Source: Clostridiales bacterium (lineage in GTDB: Bacteria; Bacillota; Clostridia; Lachnospirales; Lachnospiraceae). Taken from it: a stretch of DNA of 38,422 bases. Positions 19,498 through 28,046 of the stretch are shown in pieces. Below the pieces are notes generated by a model. The model was given only the letters and a program-made list of their open reading frames with translations, was not told the origin of the DNA and did not search any database. The stretch is taken from assembly GCA_012839235.1 (NCBI GenBank), contig DUNS01000183.1:1-38422 (forward strand), in the 5' to 3' direction. Each line of letters opens with the position of its first letter. Position 1 is the first letter of the stretch. The position numbers were made by a program, and so were the translations under genes.

Positions 19498-21870
19498 ATG
19501 GTTGTTATTATGAGAGAACGAGCAAGAGAACTAGTTATGCAAATGACCCTAGAAGAGAAGGCGTCCCTTTGTTCAGGTGAGAATTTTTGGGAGATGAAAG
19601 GCTTAGAACGCTTAGGCTTAGAAAAGATTATGGTGACGGACGGCCCTCACGGACTTCGTAAGCAATCTGGAGATCCAGATCACCTAGGAATACATGGAAG
19701 TGTTCCAGCCACTTGTTTTCCACCAGCATGCTTAAGTGCTAATAGCTGGAATAAGAAAGCTTTATATGCTATTGGTAAGGCCATGGGTGAGGAGTGTGTA
19801 CAGGAAGGGGTTTCTGTAATTCTTGGCCCTGGTATTAACATAAAGCGTTCTCCCTTATGTGGACGTAATTTTGAGTATTTTAGTGAAGACCCCCTTCTAG
19901 CAGGAGAGTGCGGAACAGCATTGGTACAGGGAGTTCAGAGTCAGGGGGTAGGAACTTCAGTTAAGCATTATGCTGCTAATAGCCAAGAAAAGACTAGATT
20001 AACAAGTAACTCAATTATTGATGAAAGAGCTTTAAGAGAGATATATCTAACAGCCTTTGAGATGATTGTAAAAGAAGCTAAGCCTTGGACTTTAATGTGT
20101 AGCTATAATAAGATCAATGGTGAATACGGTTGTCAAAATACATATACTCTTGACAAATGCCTACGTAAGGAATGGGGATTTGAGGGCATAGTAGTGACCG
20201 ATTGGGGTGCTATGGACAGAAGAGTTGATTCTCTAAAGGCTGGATTAGAACTGGAGATGCCAGGACCAGCAGATTATAACGATAATGAGATTGTTGAAGC
20301 AGTAAAAGCGGGAGAACTATCAGAAGAAGTCCTTAATGATAGTGTTACAAAACTTGTTGAGATGATCTTAAAAGCCCAGAATACACCTAAGGGTAAAAAA
20401 TATGATGTAGAAAGCCATCATAAGTTAGCTCGTAAGGTTGCTGGGGATTCCATGGTACTTTTGAAAAATGAAGATAATATTCTTCCTCTTAAAAAGGATA
20501 AAAGCTATGCTGTTCTTGGTGCATTTGCCAAGACTCCACGATATCAAGGAGCAGGAAGTAGTAAGATCAATCCTCATAGAATAGACAATTCTTTAGAGGC
20601 CTTTGATGAAGCTCAGATTACCTATGAATATGCGCAGGGATACGCTCTAGGTAAGGCTGGAGTGGATGCAGACTTAATTAAAGAAGCTTGTGCTTGTGCT
20701 AAGGGTAAGGATGGAGTTATTGTATATGCTGGATTACCTGATGAATATGAAAGCGAAGGATTTGATAGAAGCAATATGAATATGCCAGAAAGTCATGTGG
20801 CTCTTATTGAGGCTGTAGCTGAGGTGAATCCTAATCTTATTGTTGTCCTTATGTGTGGTTCTCCAGTGCTTATGCCATGGAATGAGAAAGCCAAGGGAAT
20901 TCTACTTGCTTATCTAGGAGGAGAGGCAGCAGGATCAGCCTGTGTTGATGTTCTTACAGGGGCAGTTAATCCTAGTGGTAAACTGGCTGAGACTTATCCT
21001 TTAAGTCTAGAAGATACCCCTGCATATCTTCATTTTGCACATGATGAAGATAATATAGAATATAGAGAAAGTATATTAGTTGGATATCGTTATTATGATT
21101 GGGCTGATAAAGGGGTATTATATCCATTCGGTCATGGTATGTCATATACTAGCTTCTCCTATGATAGCATGGACCTAATCTGGGATGATGCTAAGAAGAG
21201 TGGTCTTGTTCGTGTTAAAGTAACTAATACTGGCGCTATAAAGGGCAAGGAAATAATTCAATTGTATATTGGCATGAAGGATAGTAATATTATGCGAGCA
21301 CCAAAAGAGCTAAAGGGATTTGTTAAGGTGGAAATAGAGCCATCACAGAGTCAGATAGTGGAGATTCCTTTAAACGAAAGAAGTTTCTCATATTATGATG
21401 TATCCCAATCCAACTGGAATATAGAGGAAGGAACATACCAACTATATGTTGCTGCCTCAAGCCGTGATATACGTCTTACAAAAGAAATAAAGGTTTCAGG
21501 TAAAGCTGTGAATAAGACCTGGGGGTATACTCCTAAGGATGTTATCCATAATAATATTCTTGATGTAAGTCGTGAACAATTCGAGAAGCTATACGGTGGA
21601 CCCCTACCAATAGAAGAAGAAAGTACTGAAATTAATATGAATAGTAAATTTGGTGATGTTATTAAGCTTGAAGCTGGGAAAGCAGTTTTTAGACCAGTGC
21701 TGGAGCAGGCAGAGAATATGTTGGCTAATGATGATGATATATCCAGAATGGTGCTTGCTATGATGAATGATCTACCACTTAGAAGCTTAACAATGTTTGC
21801 AGGAGGAACACTAAACAAAGGACAAATACAGGCAATAATTGACCAAATTAATGCAGGTATGGAAGATTAA
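19498..21870 (+). CDS. Glycoside hydrolase family 3 (beta-glucosidase-like) with C-terminal fibronectin III-like domain
   Basis: MTLEEKASLCSGENFW, VTDGPHGLRKQ, VTDWGAMDRRVDSLKAGLELEMPG, YPFGHGMSYTSFSY; start revised from 19369 to 19498 (SD ggagaaagg, homology-like region begins here). Confidence 0.9.
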   Translation: MVVIMRERARELVMQMTLEEKASLCSGENFWEMKGLERLGLEKIMVTDGPHGLRKQSGDPDHLGIHGSVPATCFPPACLSANSWNKKALYAIGKAMGEECVQEGVSVILGPGINIKRSPLCGRNFEYFSEDPLLAGECGTALVQGVQSQGVGTSVKHYAANSQEKTRLTSNSIIDERALREIYLTAFEMIVKEAKPWTLMCSYNKINGEYGCQNTYTLDKCLRKEWGFEGIVVTDWGAMDRRVDSLKAGLELEMPGPADYNDNEIVEAVKAGELSEEVLNDSVTKLVEMILKAQNTPKGKKYDVESHHKLARKVAGDSMVLLKNEDNILPLKKDKSYAVLGAFAKTPRYQGAGSSKINPHRIDNSLEAFDEAQITYEYAQGYALGKAGVDADLIKEACACAKGKDGVIVYAGLPDEYESEGFDRSNMNMPESHVALIEAVAEVNPNLIVVLMCGSPVLMPWNEKAKGILLAYLGGEAAGSACVDVLTGAVNPSGKLAETYPLSLEDTPAYLHFAHDEDNIEYRESILVGYRYYDWADKGVLYPFGHGMSYTSFSYDSMDLIWDDAKKSGLVRVKVTNTGAIKGKEIIQLYIGMKDSNIMRAPKELKGFVKVEIEPSQSQIVEIPLNERSFSYYDVSQSNWNIEEGTYQLYVAASSRDIRLTKEIKVSGKAVNKTWGYTPKDVIHNNILDVSREQFEKLYGGPLPIEEESTEINMNSKFGDVIKLEAGKAVFRPVLEQAENMLANDDDISRMVLAMMNDLPLRSLTMFAGGTLNKGQIQAIIDQINAGMED

Positions 21871-22124
21871 ATGATTGATATTTTAGGAAGAAAATGGTAT
21901 ACTAATTTCAATCTTTATCTGCGAAAATGAATTCATAGCTAGCAGATAACGAAAGGAGTTGTTGTTTTATGACTATTATTATTGAGGTGGCTTTTGTCTA
22001 AAACATTTTGATGCTTATACCCACAGCCTTGTTCGTAGAATTGATGAAAACACGTTGATTACAGAGCCAATATAGCATATGTATTCATAGGGCAATGACA
22101 TATTTATCACATGAAAGACTATAT

Positions 22125-22280
22125 AGACCAGGGTGTTATTATTAATCCATAAGGAGACCGTTGTCGCCATCGGTATTTAGGTTGTGGCAGATATTCCTAT
22201 CTGTCACAACCTTATGTACCGCTATGTGCGACATCCGAGCGAGAGAGTGTCTCTGTTGGATAATAATAACACCCTGGTCT
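22125..22280 (+). ncRNA. Candidate structured element, copy 3
   Basis: 20-bp arm 22125-22144/22261-22280; gagac 22154-22158/gtctc 22249-22253; P3 22162-22167/22228-22233; P4 22172-22176/22216-22220; apical 22179-22193/22198-22212; AGCGAGAGAGT 22238-22248. Confidence 0.75.
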
Positions 22281-22485
22281 TCTATACCTAAAGGTGATAA
22301 ATATGGGAGTTTTTTAAGTTACAAAATATACCCTGGGTATACATGTTTAGGTAAAAAATACAGCAAATGCCTCATAAGTGCCATAGTTCCCCTTTATTAT
22401 AAAGCATGTATTTAGAGAGCTGTCTATTAGTGTTTTATTTTATATAATTGTCAATGTTTACGCTGCCATTGAAAGGGGAATTTAC

Positions 22486-25233
22486 TTGAATAAGACTAAT
22501 TTTAATAAACTAATAATTATTTTGCTTATATTATGTATAATAATACCTCTAGGTCTTCCTATGAGGTCAATTAAAGTATCAGCTTCGCAGACTGGTACAG
22601 TGACTGCCAATTCATTAAACGTACGAACAAAGCCTTCAATATCCTCAAGTAAACTTAATCTCAATGGTACTGATGTTTATCTAGTTAAGGGAGAGACTGT
22701 AACTATTCTTGATGTTGATGAGGATTGGTATTATGTATCACTAACCTTTAATGGTAAGAAACTTAAGGGTTATATTAATAGTGATTTTGTAAAGACCAAT
22801 GCTGTGGCAAAGCCAACTGCCACACCTACCCCAAAACCAACAGCAACACCTAAGCCGACAGCAACACCTACATCTAAACCTGGTTCTAGTCAGGGGAATG
22901 GAAGTGATGTAAAGGCCATAGTCAATATTAAAGGGGAGGTTAAGGCTAGATCCTTAAATATTCGAAGTGGTCCAGGTACCTCTTATAGTAGGGTTGGTAG
23001 TCTTTCAATGGGTGATAAGGTTACAGTTATTAACGAAGCCCTAGAGAATAAGACCCGATGGTATGTAATTAAGTTCGAAGTAGGAAATGAGACCCTAATT
23101 GGATATGTTTCAAGCCTATACATTTCCCTAGACTATACCAAATCAATAAAAGCAGAGGTTGGGGTTAGTAAATTAAAAATTTCTTCCCAAGCCAATAGTA
23201 AGTCAGCTTTTGTTAAGAATGGGGCAGGTAATATCATTACCTTAAAAGAAGGAAAGAATGTATCTATTATTGATGAAATCATTGTTGGAAGCAATAAATG
23301 GTATGAATTAACATTTACACATAAGGAGGAAAAGCTTAGAGGATTTGCATTAGCTGGAGATATAGTATTTAGAACAACTGTAAAAGAACCAACGAAAGCT
23401 CCAACAGCAACACCTACTCCAAAGCCTACTAAGGCTCCAACTCCGACACCTGAACCGACTAAGAAACCATTGCCGACACCGGTGCCAACAGTTGTTCCCT
23501 TGCCAACTCTAACACCAACACCGAGTCCGATACCTACTATGCCACCTACCCCAACAGCTGAGGAGGATATTATTACTATATCTGATATTAAAATACATCG
23601 TAATATTGATGAGCCGAAAAGCGCCTACGTTGTTAATACAATTTATTTGAATGTTGTTGACAATATTATGCTAGGTAAAGATTTGCTTATGGACAATAAC
23701 GATGCAGTAGTTCTAACTAATGGGGAAAGGCTATCAGTTATTGATGATGTTTCGGTGGATGGAGTGGTTTACTACAAGATATCTTTTCTTTACAATGGTA
23801 AACCTTATAATGGTTATGTCCAAGCTGAGTATATATATATTGGAGATGTAAAACCTACATCTGACGGATCAGATTTGATACCTGGTGGTAATGTAACAAC
23901 ACCAGCACCTAGACCGACTACAAGTCCAATTTTTGGTGATCTTGATAATGTGGATTTTGAAGTCCAGATGGCTTTAGAGAATTTCCCAGAAAGCTATAAA
24001 AGTTCTTTAAGACAGCTTCATGCTAGTCATCCAAACTGGGTATTTAAAGCATATCATGTAGGTCTTGACTGGGATACTGTAATACGTGAGGAGAGTATTC
24101 CTGGTAAGAACACTATACCTAATACTAAAAGTGTAGAGTGGAAATCACTTGAGAGTGGCGCTTATGATTGGAAGAGTGATAAATTTATTGTATATGATGG
24201 TTCAACATGGGTAACTGCTTCAAAAGAAGCGATTGAATACTACATGGATCCAAGAAACTTCTTAGCAGAGGATACTATTTTTCAGTTTGAGCTACTAAGA
24301 TTCCAAGAAAAGTATCAGAATATAAAGGGAATTGAAAATGTATTAAAGGGAACGGCTATGTCCAATGCTTCTTATTCCTTTATTGATGATGACGGGAATG
24401 AAAAGACCTATACATATGGTGAGACCTTCTTAGATGCCGCAAGATACTCTGGGGTAAGTCCATATCATCTGGCATCTAGAGTTAAGCAAGAGGTGGTAAC
24501 AGGACCAAACACCTTAAGCAACAGTGTTTCAGGAACATATAAGGGGTTCGAAGGACTTTATAATTTTTACAATATTGGAGCTAATGATAGTGCAGGAGGC
24601 GGTGCTATTAAAAACGGTCTTAATTATGCAAAAAAAGGATCAAGTAATGCCGCCAATAATGCTCTTTACATGATACCTTGGACTAATCCATATAAGTCAA
24701 TAGTTGGTGGTTCGTGGTTCTTGGGAGATGGCTATATAAATCGAGGGCAGGATACAATATATCTACAGAAATTTAATGTTACACCTAGATCTACATATTT
24801 CCATCAATATATGACCAATGTGGAAGCCCCTTGGGCAGAAGGTAGAAAAGTATATTCTGCTTATCAAAATATGATTGATGTGCCAATAGTATTTTCCATA
24901 CCAGTTTATGAGAATATGCCTAATGAAAATGCACCTAAGCCTACAACTAAATTTAATCCTAATAATAGGCTTAAGAGTCTTAAGGTGTTAGACATGAATG
25001 GTGAAGGGCTAACGATTACTCCAACATTTAAGCAGACAGAATACAATTATTACTTAATTGTTCCTGCGGAGATGGAATATGTTGAAATAAAAGCAACAAC
25101 TGTAAGTAAGAAAGCAACTCTTGCTGGTGGTGGCTATATACCATTGCTTCAAGGTGATAATGTAATAAGCATACCTGTAATTGCTGAAAATGGAGATGTT
25201 GCAGAATACATTATTAATATTGTTAAAGAGTAG
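22486..25233 (+). CDS. Secreted multi-SH3 protein with endo-beta-N-acetylglucosaminidase-like domain and C-terminal cadherin-like beta-sandwich
   Basis: Repeated SH3_3-like units (ARSLNIRSGPGTSYSRVGSLSMGDKVTV), P/T-rich linkers, YMDPRNFLAEDTIFQFELL...ASRVKQEV...GLYNFYNIGA glucosaminidase-like motifs; TTG start. Confidence 0.85.
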   Translation: MNKTNFNKLIIILLILCIIIPLGLPMRSIKVSASQTGTVTANSLNVRTKPSISSSKLNLNGTDVYLVKGETVTILDVDEDWYYVSLTFNGKKLKGYINSDFVKTNAVAKPTATPTPKPTATPKPTATPTSKPGSSQGNGSDVKAIVNIKGEVKARSLNIRSGPGTSYSRVGSLSMGDKVTVINEALENKTRWYVIKFEVGNETLIGYVSSLYISLDYTKSIKAEVGVSKLKISSQANSKSAFVKNGAGNIITLKEGKNVSIIDEIIVGSNKWYELTFTHKEEKLRGFALAGDIVFRTTVKEPTKAPTATPTPKPTKAPTPTPEPTKKPLPTPVPTVVPLPTLTPTPSPIPTMPPTPTAEEDIITISDIKIHRNIDEPKSAYVVNTIYLNVVDNIMLGKDLLMDNNDAVVLTNGERLSVIDDVSVDGVVYYKISFLYNGKPYNGYVQAEYIYIGDVKPTSDGSDLIPGGNVTTPAPRPTTSPIFGDLDNVDFEVQMALENFPESYKSSLRQLHASHPNWVFKAYHVGLDWDTVIREESIPGKNTIPNTKSVEWKSLESGAYDWKSDKFIVYDGSTWVTASKEAIEYYMDPRNFLAEDTIFQFELLRFQEKYQNIKGIENVLKGTAMSNASYSFIDDDGNEKTYTYGETFLDAARYSGVSPYHLASRVKQEVVTGPNTLSNSVSGTYKGFEGLYNFYNIGANDSAGGGAIKNGLNYAKKGSSNAANNALYMIPWTNPYKSIVGGSWFLGDGYINRGQDTIYLQKFNVTPRSTYFHQYMTNVEAPWAEGRKVYSAYQNMIDVPIVFSIPVYENMPNENAPKPTTKFNPNNRLKSLKVLDMNGEGLTITPTFKQTEYNYYLIVPAEMEYVEIKATTVSKKATLAGGGYIPLLQGDNVISIPVIAENGDVAEYIINIVKE

Positions 25234-25267
25234 TAAGCTTCGTAAGTATATACTTTCGTAGGCTTGT

Positions 25268-25302
25268 AATCCGGCCGAGGGGTAAAGACCTACGGCCGGA
25301 TT
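25268..25302 (+). terminator. Rho-independent-type terminator hairpin
   Basis: aatccggccg 25268-25277 / cggccggatt 25293-25302, then tttgtttt. Confidence 0.85.
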
Positions 25303-25765
25303 TGTTTTATACAATTGTATGATATAAATATGTAATTACTAATATGTATTTACTAGATAAGAATATACTCAGTAGAGTGGCAAATATCAAATAATCTGTC
25401 TAGGGAAAACTTTTGAACATATCGCCACATTTTTCATATAAAATATGGTGAGAGGATTTTCTTCATGATATACTATATTCACGAATAAGCAGATTAGTCC
25501 GTGATATACAGCGTATTTTATGTGACATGAATTTTTGTCACAATAAGATGTGATGGATAGCAAGGATAAGTACAAGGCGAACGAGATATCGCTAGATATC
25601 GAGTTTTTAATCTGCAATATATCATGATATAATGAAAATGTAGTGAGAAATGCAAGCTTCCTTGCGATATACTATAATTAAGATAAGGCAGTAGGATTTG
25701 ATTAACAAAATGAAATTTTGAAATAAGTACAGCAATAAAGGGATGAGAAAGGTAAGGTCGATGAT

Positions 25766-26983
25766 ATGAGAAAAATAATAAAGTACATAGGAATAATAAT
25801 ATTTACAGTGTTTGCAGGGATTATTCTTAATAATAAGCTTGCTCTAGCTGCCAGTGCGGAGATTGAGTTGTCTACAGATTCAAGCGAGGTAAAGGTGGGA
25901 GATGATGTCTATGTCTATCTTAGGATCACCTCTGATGTAATGTTTGGTAACTTTGAAACCAACCTTACTTATGACGATGATATTTTAGAGTATCGTGAAG
26001 GTGCTTCAGTTATAACAGGCAGTAGTGGTTTCCTAAGGATTTCTGATTTTGGTTCAAGTGAAGAAAGTACTAACAGAAAGTACACAATGATGTTCCGGGC
26101 AGCTGCACCAGGAACGACTGAAATCTCTTTCTCAGGCCGTGCCATGGTATACGATTATGACAACGGAGATGAAATGCCAGTTTCCAGCAATGTATTAAGT
26201 ATAGAAGTTAAACCGGCTGAGACTGCTTCCGATAATGCTTTGTTAAAGAATTTAAAGATAAGTCCTACTGAATTGACACCAGAATTTAAGAATGATGTTT
26301 ATGAATATGGAACCTCTGTAGGCTCAGATATAGAACAGTTGGTTATTAATGCGGTTCCTGAAGATTCTAAAGCGGTTGTTTCGATTTCGGGTAATGATTT
26401 ACTAAAAGAAGGGGAGAATAAAGTTATTATCAAAGTGACAGCTGAAACTGGAACTGTCAAGGAATATACTATTAATGTTTATAGAGAATTTGCCACTGAT
26501 GATGACGCAGAGCCAACCATAGCTCCAGATAAGTCTCAGAGTATTTTTGAACTAGTTAAAATTAGTGGAGAAGTTTATGCAATATATAATGGAAGATACA
26601 AAATAGTTGAACCTGCTAGTGATGTTAATATTCCTTCTGGATATATTAAAACTAAGGCAATAATTTCTGGTGTATCTATTGATGCATACTATCCTGAGAA
26701 TGATATGGAGAATGAATTCTTCCTTATCTATGCAGAAAATGCATTGGGTGAGAAAGGTTTCTACAGCTACGATAGAATTGAGAAAACAATTCAACGCTTC
26801 CTAGAAAACAAAAAAGCTCCAAGTAATATTGTGGTTCCAGAAGATGAAGCTATGAATTCAAAGGAATACAAGGAAAATCTTACAAAGGCAGGAATTGTAA
26901 TAGCGGTCCTAGCAGTTATTAGTGCGGTTTTAATTGTAGCATATATACGTTTATACCTAAAAAGTAATAGTCGTAAAAGGTAG
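25766..26983 (+). CDS. Membrane-anchored protein with cohesin-like domain, cadherin-like beta-sandwich and C-terminal TM helix
   Basis: Signal peptide; VKVGDDVYVYLRITSDVMFGNFETNLTYDDDILEYREG...FRAAAPGTTEISFSG cohesin-like pattern; NALLKNLKISPTELTPEFKNDVYEYGTSVG; TM GIVIAVLAVISAVLIVAYI. Confidence 0.8.
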   Translation: MRKIIKYIGIIIFTVFAGIILNNKLALAASAEIELSTDSSEVKVGDDVYVYLRITSDVMFGNFETNLTYDDDILEYREGASVITGSSGFLRISDFGSSEESTNRKYTMMFRAAAPGTTEISFSGRAMVYDYDNGDEMPVSSNVLSIEVKPAETASDNALLKNLKISPTELTPEFKNDVYEYGTSVGSDIEQLVINAVPEDSKAVVSISGNDLLKEGENKVIIKVTAETGTVKEYTINVYREFATDDDAEPTIAPDKSQSIFELVKISGEVYAIYNGRYKIVEPASDVNIPSGYIKTKAIISGVSIDAYYPENDMENEFFLIYAENALGEKGFYSYDRIEKTIQRFLENKKAPSNIVVPEDEAMNSKEYKENLTKAGIVIAVLAVISAVLIVAYIRLYLKSNSRKR

Positions 26984-27038
26984 ACGTAAGTTCTAAAATG
27001 TGGTAATATTAATTCCTATTAAAATAGTCGGTTATAGA

Positions 27039-27066
27039 TTGACAAAATCAATAAAACTGTTATACT
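27039..27066 (+). promoter_or_regulatory. Sigma-A-like promoter of the GntR-mcsA-mcsB-clpC operon
   Basis: TTGACA 27039-27044, 16-nt spacer, TATACT 27061-27066. Confidence 0.7.
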
Positions 27067-27077
27067 TTATGTATAAC
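27059..27077. promoter_or_regulatory. Candidate operator for the GntR-family regulator
   Basis: Perfect inverted repeat GTTATAC-tttat-GTATAAC overlapping the -10 box. Confidence 0.6.
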
Positions 27078-27120
27078 AAATATAACTTGTTGAAGTAGTA
27101 AGAAGAGAGAGGTGAGGCCA

Positions 27121-27495
27121 ATGTATGTAGAAATTGATTTTAGTAGTGAAGAAGCCATATATATACAATTGAGAAATCAGATCATCTTTGGCATTGCCAC
27201 TTCCCAATTACAAGAAGGGGATAATCTACCTTCTGTTAGAGAATTGGCAGATAATATAGGAATTAATATGCATACTGTTAATAAGGCATATACTATCTTA
27301 AAGCAAGATGGTTATTTGAAGCTTGATAGAAGAAAAGGGGCAGTTATTGCCATCGATGTCAACAAACTTAAAGCAATTGAAGAGCTAAGAGCAAATCTAA
27401 GATGCATTCTTGCAGAAGCTATATGTAAGAATGTTAGCTGTAGTGAAATTCATGAGGTTGTTGACCAGATTTTTAATGAATTTGAAAGGGGGTAA
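27121..27495 (+). CDS. GntR-family transcriptional regulator (YtrA-like, short)
   Basis: EEAIYIQLRNQIIFGIATSQLQEGDNLPSVRELADNIGINMHTVNKAYTILKQDGYL wHTH; ATG 27121 chosen over GTG 27112. Confidence 0.93.
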   Translation: MYVEIDFSSEEAIYIQLRNQIIFGIATSQLQEGDNLPSVRELADNIGINMHTVNKAYTILKQDGYLKLDRRKGAVIAIDVNKLKAIEELRANLRCILAEAICKNVSCSEIHEVVDQIFNEFERG

Positions 27496-27500
27496 TCTAT

Positions 27501-28046
27501 ATGCTATGTGATAGATGCCAAAAAAGAGATGCAAAAGTGCTATACACAGAGATAATTAATGGTGTGAAAAAAGAACAGCATCTTTGTGAAGAATGTGCTG
27601 GAGAGCAGACATCCTTTCAAATGGAGAAACCATTTATAAATAGCGAGTATTTTTTAGGTAATCTGTTATCCACCCTATTTGAAAATCATAAAGCTGAAGG
27701 AGCAGAGAAGTCTGTTTCAGATATACCTAATTTAAAGTGTGGTAAATGTGGAACTACTTATGAAGAATTTTTGCATAAGGGAAGATTTGGATGTGCCCAG
27801 TGCTATAGAAGCTTTCGTAGCCAGTTAGGTCCTGCCTTAAGAGGAATTCAAGGAGCCGAGACCCATATGGGGAAAAGGCCTAAGGGTCATAATAAAACAA
27901 CAGAGACAATTGTTAAGAACCTTTCAGAAACTGATAAACTAACCCTAGAGCTCCAGGAAGCTATAGAAAAAGAAGAATTCGAGGAAGCAGCCAGACTCAG
28001 AGATAGAATCAAAGAGTTAAAGAAGGAGGAGATTGGCAATGCTTAA
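27501..28046 (+). CDS. mcsA: McsA-like protein (zinc-finger, UvrB/UvrC motif)
   Basis: CDRCQKRDAKVLYTEI, CEECAGE, CGKCGTTYEEF, C-terminal LQEAIEKEEFEEAARLRDRIKELK. Confidence 0.92.
   Translation: MLCDRCQKRDAKVLYTEIINGVKKEQHLCEECAGEQTSFQMEKPFINSEYFLGNLLSTLFENHKAEGAEKSVSDIPNLKCGKCGTTYEEFLHKGRFGCAQCYRSFRSQLGPALRGIQGAETHMGKRPKGHNKTTETIVKNLSETDKLTLELQEAIEKEEFEEAARLRDRIKELKKEEIGNA

Noticed and set aside
4614-22280. CRISPR array or IS-element ends as explanation for the three repeated cores
   Set aside because: Only three dispersed copies in both orientations, no spacer periodicity, no adjacent transposase or cas gene, and no obvious target-site duplications.
22161-22415. 84-aa ORF through element copy 3
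   Set aside because: Spans the conserved hairpin core and stem; homologous core in copy 1 is not coding in a shared frame, so coding is unlikely.
22801-23565. P/T-rich repeats (PTATPTPKPT) as a novel repeat system
   Set aside because: Ordinary proline/threonine linkers between SH3 domains of a secreted wall protein.
26990-27120. CtsR operator upstream of the clp operon
   Set aside because: No GGTCAAA heptad direct repeat is present; the only strong site is the GTTATAC/GTATAAC palindrome.
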